From: Bacillota bacterium
GTDB taxonomy: Bacteria > Bacillota > Clostridia > Lachnospirales > Lachnospiraceae
Direction: 5' to 3'
DNA: 64,000 nucleotides
NCBI GenBank assembly: GCA_023386315.1
Contig: JAEWJZ010000014.1
Coordinates: forward strand, 439,001 to 503,000
This document shows, in pieces, positions 18,274 through 26,772 of the stretch; within the stretch, counting starts at the first letter, position 1, and every line of letters starts with the position of its first letter. The notes beneath the pieces were generated by a model. That model was given only the letters and a program-made list of their open reading frames with translations. It had not been told where the DNA came from and did not search any database. A program made the translations under genes and the position numbers.

Positions 18274-18289
18274 GTTCAATATCTTGAAC
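18274..18289. promoter_or_regulatory. Operator copy 1, palindromic
   Basis: GTTCAATATCTTGAAC is an inverted repeat with arms GTTCAA and TTGAAC around TATC. It lies on the late-regulator side of the control region and is the most symmetric copy. Confidence 0.65.
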
Positions 18290-18407
18290 TTTCTGTACAA
18301 AAAAATTTCCGATAATACCCTCGTCATTTACCATGCTGTATATAAGTATTTTAAGCAAATTTCCAGGTTGTCAAGCGTTTTTCTAAATATCCTCCTTTTT
18401 TGATTAG

Positions 18408-18423
18408 GTTCAATATTTTTAAC
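18408..18423. promoter_or_regulatory. Operator copy 2
   Basis: GTTCAATATTTTTAAC matches copy 1 at 14 of 16 positions. It lies 58 bp from copy 3, with which it is identical in all 16 positions. Confidence 0.6.
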
Positions 18424-18465
18424 TATTTGTATCATATCATCGTATAATTCTTCTGTCAATACAAA

Positions 18466-18481
18466 GTTCAATATTTTTAAC
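18466..18481. promoter_or_regulatory. Operator copy 3, next to the repressor promoter
   Basis: GTTCAATATTTTTAAC repeats copy 2 exactly, about 70 bp upstream of the repressor start. A half-site, TATTGAAC, follows at 18496-18503. Binding here would allow autoregulation. Confidence 0.6.
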
Positions 18482-18550
18482 TTTCATGATTCTTGTATTG
18501 AACTATTACTTAACATATGATATATTATGTAAAGAAAGGCGGTATGAAAA

Positions 18551-19048
18551 ATGGAAAATGAAAACACAGCTATCCGCTTAAAAAAGATTATGACAGATAG
18601 AAATTTACGCCAGACCGATATATTAAATCTGGCAATTCCTTTTTGTGATATGTATAACGTTAAGATGAATAAATCAGATATCAGCCAATATTGTTCAGGT
18701 AAAACAGAACCTAACCAAAAAAAATTATTTGTTCTGGGTAAAGCTCTAAATGTAAGTGAAGCCTGGCTTATGGGTTTTGATGTACCCATGGAAAGAGTCC
18801 AGACTTCTGGCGGAAAAGAACATGATACACGCCTTCATTCATTTGATGATGAATTATTTAATAATTATATTAAACTTAACAATGCGAATAAGAGGAAAGT
18901 AATTGATTACAGCAAAAGTCTTTACCAGGTACAGCTTATGGAAGAAGAAAGCTGCCCGCATCTTCTCACTAATGCAGCTCACCAGCGTACTGATATAGAA
19001 GTAACTGAGGAAATGAAAGAATATGACAACGCTTTTTTTGATGATTAA
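18551..19048 (+). CDS. XRE-family repressor of the tail locus
   Basis: The 165-residue protein has an N-terminal helix-turn-helix of the HTH_3/XRE type (AIRLKKIMTDRNLRQTDILN, then VKMNKSDISQYCSGKTEPNQ and KLFVLGKALNVSEAWLMGFD, residues about 7-77). The C-terminal part (FDDELFNNYIKLNNANKRKV) is helical with no metallopeptidase or self-cleaving LexA-type domain visible. It is the only plus-strand gene of the locus and faces the late regulator across repeated operators, so it is the likely lysogeny-type repressor. Start has AAAGGCGG. Confidence 0.85.
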   Translation: MENENTAIRLKKIMTDRNLRQTDILNLAIPFCDMYNVKMNKSDISQYCSGKTEPNQKKLFVLGKALNVSEAWLMGFDVPMERVQTSGGKEHDTRLHSFDDELFNNYIKLNNANKRKVIDYSKSLYQVQLMEEESCPHLLTNAAHQRTDIEVTEEMKEYDNAFFDD

Positions 19049-19093
19049 ATAAATTGTAATGGTATATCTTCCAGTTGCTTTGCACGCAAAAGA

Positions 19094-19162
19094 GGTAAAC
19101 TGTACCCTGATAGTTAGACACAGAAAAAGAGGCTGTGCTCAACTATCAGGGTATAGTTTACC
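19094..19162. repeat. Near-perfect 30-bp inverted repeat with 9-base spacer
   Basis: The left arm (19094-19123) and right arm (19133-19162) match at 26 of 30 positions by eye; both include GGTAAACT and TACCCTGATAGTT. The spacer is AAAAAGAGG. It lies between convergent genes and may act as a bidirectional terminator. The arms also look like insertion-sequence ends placed head to head. No transposase lies between them. Confidence 0.75.
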
Positions 19163-19171
19163 CCTTGCATA

Positions 19172-20101
19172 TCATTCCACCCACGCTCCATCACTTCCAA
19201 CCTTATATCCGTCCGGCGTAGTTGTATCGGTGTACATGGCACCATCATTACCGCAGTAATACCACTTTGATTTCCAATTGATCCAACCGGTGACCATTGC
19301 TCCTGATTCATTAAAATAATACCATTTATTATTCTTATAATGCCAACGGATTCCGGGGCCTTCCAGGCCGAGCTCTGATTTGCCAAAGCTGATTCTTGCA
19401 GCCTCTTCGGAAGTCACATGGAAAATATCTGACTTTTTCCACGTTCCCTTAATTGATGAATCATTTACGGCACGGACTTGACAGGAATAATCGCCTTCTT
19501 TTGTTATATAAGCAGATAAATCATAATTGGGACTTTTCGTGATGAATAAGCTTAACATCCTGCTGCCACGGTAAAGTCTCAACTGATAATTATCTGCTTC
19601 ACTTACCGAATCCCATCTGACCGTCCCGTTTATCTTATCCCATTTTAGCCCATTCACATTAAAATCAATCACATTCAGACTATGCTTGCTGCTATCATCT
19701 TTTAAGGCATCAAATACAATATATACCTTTATGTGTGTGTCATTCATCACACCACCAATAACAGATCCTTTTGTGCCGTTAATTTTTATATTTCTAATAG
19801 CACGTCTGGAAAAAGTATAAGTACCATCAGCCTCTATACACACCACAAGAGTTGGGCGGTCAATATCTTTGAAATCACCAACCGGCTCGTCTATATCATA
19901 TACTTTATCCAAGTGATACTTATCAGAATCAGTTGTAACTATGACATCTAAATCACCATCCCCATTATCGCTGATGCCAACTGATATAATATCCATGGAA
20001 ACATCATTAATTATACTGGAAGCAGCCATGGACGTAAACGGATATGCCATAATAAATAATGCTGTACCTAAAGTAATCAATGTTTTACTGCCATAAAACA
20101 T
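19172..20101 (-). CDS. Secreted protein with cell-wall-binding repeats
   Basis: The 309-residue protein has a signal peptide (LITLGTALFIMAYPFTSMAA). A beta-rich domain covers about 30-160, then a fibronectin-like one (WDSVSEADNYQLRLYRGSRM; about 165-240). The C-terminal wall-binding repeats have the choline-binding signature KWYYFNESGAMVTGWI and KWYYCGNDGAMYTDTTTPDG. A second copy with the same order of domains lies at 36641-37624. It follows the M56 peptidase gene by 44 bp on the same strand, so the two probably share the BlaI-type promoter. Its ligand is unknown. Confidence 0.82.
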   Translation of the reverse strand: MFYGSKTLITLGTALFIMAYPFTSMAASSIINDVSMDIISVGISDNGDGDLDVIVTTDSDKYHLDKVYDIDEPVGDFKDIDRPTLVVCIEADGTYTFSRRAIRNIKINGTKGSVIGGVMNDTHIKVYIVFDALKDDSSKHSLNVIDFNVNGLKWDKINGTVRWDSVSEADNYQLRLYRGSRMLSLFITKSPNYDLSAYITKEGDYSCQVRAVNDSSIKGTWKKSDIFHVTSEEAARISFGKSELGLEGPGIRWHYKNNKWYYFNESGAMVTGWINWKSKWYYCGNDGAMYTDTTTPDGYKVGSDGAWVE

Positions 20102-20145
20102 ATCAGCCCCCCTGCATACATTAATTTTTAAAAAACAAATTATTT

Positions 20146-21984
20146 TTAATTCATATAAACTATACTTGAATGATCTTCCTCAGCTGATGCATTATTATTG
20201 TCTATTTCTACTCTATATCCATTAGCATCTAATTTATAACCACCAACCACAGTATTTTTCAGTACTTCTCCGTTATCATCGTAATAATGCCATTTTCCAT
20301 CATAATACTCCCACCCCCTGTTCTTATTCGTACAGAGGCCATTGTCTGCAAAAACATAATCTTTGCTTCCAATTTTTAAGGTAGTATTGGTAACAAGGAT
20401 ACCCTGATTATCGAAATAGAACCACTTACCATTACTGGTACTTAGCCAGGTACTTACTAAATTTTTATCTCCAAGTTTACAGTGCCATTTATTATCCTGT
20501 AGATACCACCCGGGATATTGATTGGGATCGTCTGAAAGAAAACTTGATTCCGTTTTGATCAAAACGCCGTTTTCATCTAATGTACTCTTATTGACAGTCG
20601 TATTTTTTAACATAATTCCATTTTCATCAAAATAGTACCATCTATTATTACAATCCATCTGCCAACCAATTTCAATTTTATTTGTACAGTGACCATCCTT
20701 CTCAAAGTCATAACTTTTACCATCAATAGTTAGAGTTATATTTCTAACCATAACTCCCTGTTTATCGAAATAGTACCACATTCCAGTATCAAATAACCAG
20801 TCCTCTGATACATTACCTACTACCATTTCTTTGTTTCGAAATAATTCAGTTTTATAATACCATTTGTCATTTTCCTTATACCACCCAAAATTCTGGCCTG
20901 GTCCGCCTGAAGCTGAGTGAATAATGTTTTCCGTATTTAATGCCTTCACCTGCAAATTATTGGATAATATGATACAGGCAGCAACAAAGAAGCTTAAAGC
21001 CATTTTAAATGTAATTTTATTAGAGCCTTTGCTAAATTTTTTTATCATTTTTATTCTCTCCTTCATTTGATTATTGGTTTCAAAATATATAGGCAATTGT
21101 GAAAAACTATTATTTATAAAATAAGATTTCGAAAAGTTAAGAAGAGTCATTCCATATTCAATGTTCTCTTCCTCATTAAGGAGTTCCAGCACACAAGCAT
21201 CACAGGTACACTCTCTGTAAAGACTCATCTTCTTAATTGCAACCCATACCAGAGGGTTATACCAGTGTAGTAATAACGCAATGATACTTAGGAAATTATA
21301 TAGTATGTCTTTTCTTTTAAAATGAACAAGCTCATGTAAAAAAATATGGGATATCTGATTAGAATTACTGATATTAAGAATATACTCTGGTATGTAAATA
21401 GTCGGTTTTATAATTCCTGAAATACAGGGACTTTTAATCTGATCGTTTATCACAATTGAGAGTTTTTCTTTTATTGACAACCGTATTCTTAACTTTTCGA
21501 CCAGTGCCACCGTTTTCATGTCTGCCGTATTGGTTTTACTCTCAATTTTACGCCTGAAGTTAAAGTTGGTGATTAATAAAAAGCTGCTCAGCAGGACGAA
21601 CCCGGTTAGCCATATAAATGCTGCTGTTTGTAAAATGGCTGAAAAAAAGTCATAGTTCTCACTATTTTCAAAAACCTCTCTGGTGATACTGTCTTCCAGA
21701 TTTATGGACGACTGGCTATTTCCTGGGTGTTCATTTGTTATAATGTGTTCCGACTGAACCAGCGTGTGATGCTTCTGGTTTAAGATATTGAACAAATTAC
21801 TATACATATGATCAGATACAGGAATCAACAGCTTTATCAAGATCAAAACCCACAATGCATTCTTCATTCTTATATTCATTTTCTTACTAAATAGCTTCAT
21901 AATAACTATAGCCAGCAATATAAAAATACTTGTTGCCAGAGATGACCTTAAAAAACATAGAAAAACCCTTATTAAGAACTCCAT
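20146..21984 (-). CDS. BlaR1-like M56 peptidase fused to cell-wall-binding repeats
   Basis: The 612-residue protein starts with the membrane part of the M56/BlaR1 family: helices at about 10-30, 38-56 and 112-140, then a cytoplasmic zinc peptidase domain with HELVH at residues 217-221 and YRECTCDAC downstream. A further helix lies at about 327-347. Where BlaR1 and MecR1 have an extracellular penicillin sensor, this protein has at least five wall-binding repeats (from about 367; e.g. GMWYYFDKQGVMVRN, RWYYFDENGIMLKN, KWHYYDDNGEVLKN). It should sense something at the wall and cleave the BlaI-type repressor encoded just upstream. That role is inferred from the family. Confidence 0.82.
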   Translation of the reverse strand: MEFLIRVFLCFLRSSLATSIFILLAIVIMKLFSKKMNIRMKNALWVLILIKLLIPVSDHMYSNLFNILNQKHHTLVQSEHIITNEHPGNSQSSINLEDSITREVFENSENYDFFSAILQTAAFIWLTGFVLLSSFLLITNFNFRRKIESKTNTADMKTVALVEKLRIRLSIKEKLSIVINDQIKSPCISGIIKPTIYIPEYILNISNSNQISHIFLHELVHFKRKDILYNFLSIIALLLHWYNPLVWVAIKKMSLYRECTCDACVLELLNEEENIEYGMTLLNFSKSYFINNSFSQLPIYFETNNQMKERIKMIKKFSKGSNKITFKMALSFFVAACIILSNNLQVKALNTENIIHSASGGPGQNFGWYKENDKWYYKTELFRNKEMVVGNVSEDWLFDTGMWYYFDKQGVMVRNITLTIDGKSYDFEKDGHCTNKIEIGWQMDCNNRWYYFDENGIMLKNTTVNKSTLDENGVLIKTESSFLSDDPNQYPGWYLQDNKWHCKLGDKNLVSTWLSTSNGKWFYFDNQGILVTNTTLKIGSKDYVFADNGLCTNKNRGWEYYDGKWHYYDDNGEVLKNTVVGGYKLDANGYRVEIDNNNASAEEDHSSIVYMN

Positions 21985-21999
21985 ATCAACATTTTCTCC

Positions 22000-22356
22000 T
22001 TACAGAATTTCAGATTCATCAGATGGCTTACTTTCTCTTTTTTCGTTTAAAACATGTTCCAACTGTTCGATCTGATCCAAGGACAAATCTTTATCCTCTA
22101 AAAATTTAATTAATAGCAGACCAAGTGCTCCATCATATACCCTTTTTAAAAAATCCTTGTTCTCCGATTTTATATAATCATCTTTCGAGTATAATGGATA
22201 ATAGTAATAAGCCCTGCCCTTCTTTTCGTAGCTTATGACTTTTTTATTAGAAAGCCGGGTTATAAAGGTTTTAATCGTCTGTTCTGACCAGCTGTGTTTG
22301 GGTGACAGGCTTTGAATGATTTTTACTGATTTGCATTTTTTAACAAAAGTTAGCAT
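22000..22356 (-). pseudogene. BlaI/MecI-family repressor with damaged N-terminus
   Basis: The 3' part encodes a BlaI-type repressor: KHSWSEQTIKTFITRL and KKGRAYYYYPLYS are the second half of the winged helix, and the C-terminal helices (GALGLLLIKFLEDKDLSLDQ) form the dimer region. The usual beginning (MQISK at 22336) is present but in another frame. The segment that should follow it, helix 1 and the start of helix 2 (about 20 residues), is missing. The ATG that keeps the frame open (22356) abuts an operator and has no ribosome-binding site. A deletion with loss of frame is the simplest reading. If so, the operon is not repressed by this protein. Confidence 0.6.
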
Positions 22357-22357
22357 C

Positions 22358-22408
22358 TACAATTGTAAACTATGTTTATAGTCTACATCTGTAGATGCTA
22401 AATGTCAA
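22358..22408 (-). promoter_or_regulatory. BlaI-type operators and promoter of the M56 operon
   Basis: Two sites fit the TACA-N2-TGTA operator of BlaI/MecI: TACAATTGTA at 22358-22367 (perfect palindrome) and TACATCTGTA at 22384-22393, 26 bp apart. On the minus strand a TTGACA -35 box (22408-22403) lies 17 bp before a weak TAGACT -10 box, so the second site lies within the promoter. Confidence 0.75.
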
Positions 22409-22416
22409 GTGGTTTA

Positions 22417-24669
22417 TCAATTTATGACGACTTTTACATCATGTGTTCCCAAAACCTTATAGCTCCAGTTTCCCTTTCCTCCCTCCACATAAAGCCTGAT
22501 CACATCCGCTTCCCGTATCGCTTTCACATTCATCACAGCTCTGCCTTTTAAGTCGGTAACGGAAGTTTCACCAATTCCCCCATCCTCAAATACAGACAAC
22601 CAGAACGTAACCCCATCACAGAAATCATAATCAGTTCTGCTGTCGCAGCTGCCAACAGCTAAAATACTATTCTGTCTTACCAAAACCGGAAGGCTGTAAT
22701 AATCAAAGATCTCTTTCTGCCAGTGTCCACCTTCAATCACCTGTTCACTCAGCAAATTCACCCATTTTCCATCCGGCAAATAGTATTCCGCTTCACCCGA
22801 TTCTTTAAAAACCGGTGCCACCAGAAGACTGTCACCCAGCATATACTGTCTGTCAAGAGTCTCACATGACCGATCCTCCGGAAATTCCATAAACATGGGA
22901 CGCATGACCGGAATTCCTTCCTCATGTGCCTCAGCTGCCTGCCCGTACAAATAAGGCATCAGGCTGCATTTCAGCTTAACAAACTTCCGCAGCACATCAC
23001 AGGCTTCCTCATCAAACAGCCAGGGAACCCGGTAAGAGGAGGATCCATGAAGGCGGCTGTGAGAACTTAAGAGCCCAAACTGGCACCAGCGTTTGTATAC
23101 ATCGGCTGTTGCCGTACTCTCAAATCCACCGATATCATGACTCCAGAATCCAAAGCCGGAACAGGCCAGTGACAGGCCGCTGCGAAGAGTTTCTGCCATT
23201 GACGGATAAGAAGCGGAACAATCGCCTCCCCAGTGAACGGGAAACTTCTGACCGCCTGCTGCCGCAGATCGGGCAAATAAAACTGCTTCCCCTTTTCCCC
23301 GCTCCCTCTCAAGCAGATCAAAAACAGCCTTGTTATATAAATAAGTATAATAATTATGCATCCTTACGGGATCAGAACCATCATGATATACGATATCCTT
23401 CACCGGTATCCGCTCCCCAAAATCCGTCTTAAAACAGTCCACTCCCATATCCATAAGAATTTTTAATTTTTCCTGATACCAGGCAGCTGCGTCAGGATTG
23501 GTAAAATCAACCACTCCCATTCCAGCCTGCCACATATCGGTCTGCCATACTGCCCCGTTTTTCTTTCTGATTAAATATCCTTTCTCCATTCCTTCCTGAA
23601 ACAGAGACGATTTCTGGGCTATATACGGATTAATCCACACACAGATTTTAAGCCCTTTTTCATGGTAACGTTTCAGCATTCCCACAGGGTCGGGAAATGT
23701 TTTCGCATCCCAGGTAAAATTACACCACTCATACGCTTCCATCCAGAAACAGTCAAAATGAAAAACCTGCAGAGGAATATCACGCTCTGCCATTCCGTCT
23801 ATAAAACCGGAAGTTGTATCCTCATCATAATCCGTGGTAAACGAAGTGGTCAGCCAGAGACCAAAGGACCAGGCCGGAGGGAGGGAGGGCTTTCCTGTGA
23901 ATTCCGTATATTTTTTTATGGTACCTTTGGGTGTATGACCATTTATGATATAATAATCCAGCCGCTCCCCCTCTAAAGAAAACTGGACACGTTCCACCTT
24001 CTCACTGGCAACCTCATAGGATACATCTCCCGGGTCACTGACGAGAACACCATAACCTTTATTCGTCATATAAAACGGGATATTCTTATAGGCGATTTCG
24101 CTGGCAGTTCCTCCGTCCTCGTTCCACATTTCCACGATCTGCCCATTCTTTACAAAAGGTGTAAACCTCTCACCCATTCCATAAACATATTCTCCCACAT
24201 CAAGAGCAAGCTGTTCAACCATATAACATTTTCCATTTTCCTGGTTTTTCATATAGGCCATATTCTTAAAACCGGTGCTGGTAAGCTCCCTGTCTCCGTC
24301 GTAAAAGCGGATGCCCCAGGAATCAGGCCGTTTATCAATAACAGCTTTGGTACGTCCTGTCTGAAAAACAATATCTTCCCCTGATTCAACAATGCTTACC
24401 CTGGGACTGCACTCTGAAACCGCTGTAAATGGTCCCTGGTCAGCCAGCCCTTCAAAATGGGAAACGGAGACTTTCAGCACGTCTTCCATGGGACTGGTGA
24501 TACGGATTGTCAGCATCCCAAGGTTCAGAATATCTCCCCTGCTTTTTATACTTTTCCCCGGCGCATAAACCGTTAATTCCCCTCCATTTATCCGGCTGCC
24601 TGCATATTCAACAGCATAAAGGGGTGTAATTTCATCTCTTACCTTCCAAAAACCACTGGTGAATTTCAT
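22417..24669 (-). CDS. yicI: Alpha-xylosidase, GH31 (YicI-like)
   Basis: The 750-residue enzyme matches YicI. The nucleophile Asp416 is in KTDFGERIP and the acid/base Asp483 in HWGGDCSASYPSM, nearly the same numbers as in E. coli YicI. HFDCFWM and WINPYIAQKS line the pocket. The protein has an N-terminal beta-sandwich, a TIM barrel from about 265 to 600 and C-terminal beta domains. It releases alpha-xylose from xyloglucan side chains. It is the last gene of an operon with a GH3 beta-glucosidase and a sugar ABC importer. No signal peptide is present, so it acts in the cytoplasm on imported oligosaccharides. Confidence 0.9.
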   Translation of the reverse strand: MKFTSGFWKVRDEITPLYAVEYAGSRINGGELTVYAPGKSIKSRGDILNLGMLTIRITSPMEDVLKVSVSHFEGLADQGPFTAVSECSPRVSIVESGEDIVFQTGRTKAVIDKRPDSWGIRFYDGDRELTSTGFKNMAYMKNQENGKCYMVEQLALDVGEYVYGMGERFTPFVKNGQIVEMWNEDGGTASEIAYKNIPFYMTNKGYGVLVSDPGDVSYEVASEKVERVQFSLEGERLDYYIINGHTPKGTIKKYTEFTGKPSLPPAWSFGLWLTTSFTTDYDEDTTSGFIDGMAERDIPLQVFHFDCFWMEAYEWCNFTWDAKTFPDPVGMLKRYHEKGLKICVWINPYIAQKSSLFQEGMEKGYLIRKKNGAVWQTDMWQAGMGVVDFTNPDAAAWYQEKLKILMDMGVDCFKTDFGERIPVKDIVYHDGSDPVRMHNYYTYLYNKAVFDLLERERGKGEAVLFARSAAAGGQKFPVHWGGDCSASYPSMAETLRSGLSLACSGFGFWSHDIGGFESTATADVYKRWCQFGLLSSHSRLHGSSSYRVPWLFDEEACDVLRKFVKLKCSLMPYLYGQAAEAHEEGIPVMRPMFMEFPEDRSCETLDRQYMLGDSLLVAPVFKESGEAEYYLPDGKWVNLLSEQVIEGGHWQKEIFDYYSLPVLVRQNSILAVGSCDSRTDYDFCDGVTFWLSVFEDGGIGETSVTDLKGRAVMNVKAIREADVIRLYVEGGKGNWSYKVLGTHDVKVVIN

Positions 24670-24701
24670 ATTTGTTCTCCTTGCCTGAATTGATCAGTTC
24701 A

Positions 24702-26756
24702 TTACATATCATATTTTTCTGTCTCTAATACACATTCCCTGACCTCTACGCACTGTCTTAAGCGTATATCAGAAACAGAACTGCCAACACAAATCTCATA
24801 TTCATCATCAGGTACAGTATAGCACTTCTGCTCTTCATTGTAATAAGAAAAAGCCTTTATAGACAAACGGAAAGCAAGTGTCTTTTTTTCTCCAGGCTCT
24901 AATGATATTTTATCAAATCCCCGCAGTTCCATGACAGGTCTTTTCACATTCTTTCCTGCAGCTCTGACATAAATCTGAACAGTTTCAAAGCCAGCCCGCT
25001 TTCCGCAGTTTTGTATATCTGCTTTTACAGAAAAGCCTTGACTCGTATTTTCAACTCTAAGATCCTCATACACATACTCAGCATAAGATAATCCATGACC
25101 GAAACAGTATCGTACGTTAACATCTTCTGATATAAAATAACGGTATCCCACAAAAACTCCTTCTCCGTAAACAACTGTTTCACCGCCCGGAAATTCTCCA
25201 GACTTATGGGCAGGACAGTCTTCAAGACACTTTGGTAAAGTAAACGGCAGCTTTCCGGAAGGATTACCTTTTCCCAGAAGGACTCTGGCAAGCGCCCGTC
25301 CGCCCTCCATTCCATTGTAGCTGGTATAGACGATGGCTTTTGCACGGTCTGCAAAGGCTTCCAAATCCACCGGTGACCCCGCCAGTACTGCAATCACCGC
25401 ATTATCATTGACATTTAACACCGCCGAGATTAACTCCTCCTGTCCGGCAGGGAGCTTCATATCCTTACGATCCTGACCTTCCACATCATATTCATGATTC
25501 AGACCGCAAAAAACAATCACGTCTTCACATTCTGCGGCCAGAGCTGAGGCTCTTTTCACTCCATCTTCCCCTGCTCCAGGTTCATATACCACCTCAATAT
25601 TTCCGCCGGCCTCCATCTTAAGCCCCATCAAAGGAGAAATCTCATACAATGCCTTGATTCCTGCACTTCCACCCCCAGATGCATGAAGTGCGTCCGCATT
25701 TTCACCGATCACCGCCAGACGCTTCTTTCCAGCAAGTGCCAGAGGAAGCCTTTTTTCTTCATTTTTCAGAAGAACAACAGCCTCTTCTGCGCAGGACAGG
25801 ATTGCTTCCCTGTGAGCAGGGGCATTATATACACCCGGACTTCTGGTTTTCCTTTTATCACCAAGCATGGACAGGCTGTTCATTAAATTCAGAATGTGTC
25901 TGATCTTTTCATCAATAATCTCCTCATCCACTTCCTTTGCCAGCACCTTTTTGTAAAGAGGATCTGCCATAAAATAATTATCAAAATCATTAGTAACGGA
26001 CATTTCAATATCAAGCCCGCCCAAAGCCGCTTCTGACGTATCATGGACACCACCCCAGTCAGAAATCACAACTCCGTCAAAATTCCATTCCTCACGAAGA
26101 ATGTACCGAAGAAGATACCGGTTGTGGCAGCAGAAATCTCCCCGTAATTTATTATAGGCCCCCATAACAGTTTTCGATTTTCCCTCTTTTACTGCTGCTT
26201 CAAAGCCTGGAAGATAGATTTCCCGCAGTGCCCGCTCACTGACCTCTACGCTGACTGACAGGCGGTTTGTTTCCTGGTTGTTAACTGCAAAATGTTTCAC
26301 GCAGGCAGCTGTATCATTTTCCTGGATTCCTTTTATTAATGGAACTGCCAGCTGGGCAGTAAGATATGGATCTTCACTCATATATTCAAAGTTACGTCCG
26401 CAAAGCGGAGAGCGGATTATATTGATTCCGGGAGCCAGAATTACGTCTTTTCCCCTTCCTCTTGCCTCAGCTCCCAGAACGCGGCCCATCTGCTCTGCCT
26501 GTCTGCGGCTCCAGGTACATGCGAGAGCGGTATTAGAGGGCAGGTAGGAAACAAAATCATCTGTGGTGCCTCTGGGGTTCCAGTTATCATCCTCAAGCTC
26601 TCTTCTCACTCCCATCGGTCCATCGGACATCCAGAGAGGCGGAATATCCAGACGTTTTACTCCCCCAGTGTGAAAAATCCCCTGTCCGTGTATCATCTTT
26701 ATTTTTTCTTCCAGTGTCAGCTCTTTTACCAGTTCATCAATCTCATGCCTTTCCAT
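24702..26756 (-). CDS. Beta-glucosidase, GH3
   Basis: The 684-residue protein has the GH3 two-domain layout. KHFAVNNQETNR (154-165) and the nucleophile Asp233 in VVISDWGGVHDT lie in the barrel. An alpha/beta sandwich follows (VIGENADALHASGGGSAGIK at about 345-365), and a C-terminal fibronectin-III-like domain (about 570-660). It has no signal peptide, so it is cytoplasmic. Together with the GH31 enzyme downstream it could trim xyloglucan- or isoprimeverose-type oligosaccharides. The family is sure, the substrate is inferred. Start has AGGAGG. Confidence 0.9.
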   Translation of the reverse strand: MERHEIDELVKELTLEEKIKMIHGQGIFHTGGVKRLDIPPLWMSDGPMGVRRELEDDNWNPRGTTDDFVSYLPSNTALACTWSRRQAEQMGRVLGAEARGRGKDVILAPGINIIRSPLCGRNFEYMSEDPYLTAQLAVPLIKGIQENDTAACVKHFAVNNQETNRLSVSVEVSERALREIYLPGFEAAVKEGKSKTVMGAYNKLRGDFCCHNRYLLRYILREEWNFDGVVISDWGGVHDTSEAALGGLDIEMSVTNDFDNYFMADPLYKKVLAKEVDEEIIDEKIRHILNLMNSLSMLGDKRKTRSPGVYNAPAHREAILSCAEEAVVLLKNEEKRLPLALAGKKRLAVIGENADALHASGGGSAGIKALYEISPLMGLKMEAGGNIEVVYEPGAGEDGVKRASALAAECEDVIVFCGLNHEYDVEGQDRKDMKLPAGQEELISAVLNVNDNAVIAVLAGSPVDLEAFADRAKAIVYTSYNGMEGGRALARVLLGKGNPSGKLPFTLPKCLEDCPAHKSGEFPGGETVVYGEGVFVGYRYFISEDVNVRYCFGHGLSYAEYVYEDLRVENTSQGFSVKADIQNCGKRAGFETVQIYVRAAGKNVKRPVMELRGFDKISLEPGEKKTLAFRLSIKAFSYYNEEQKCYTVPDDEYEICVGSSVSDIRLRQCVEVRECVLETEKYDM

Positions 26757-26772
26757 GAAAACCTCCTGTTGT

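Larger units (their letters stand above)
18180..18550. promoter_or_regulatory. Divergent control region with repressor operators
   Basis: No gene lies here. The 371 bp between the divergent repressor and late-regulator genes hold three copies of a 16-bp operator-like sequence (18274, 18408 and 18466) and a half-site at 18496-18503. A possible minus-strand promoter has TTGACA at 18374-18369. The arrangement resembles a phage lysogeny switch. Confidence 0.65.

Noticed and set aside
5424..19048. A complete active prophage
   Set aside because: No capsid, portal, terminase, integrase or lysis gene is visible and the locus ends in terminators, so only a tail module is supported.
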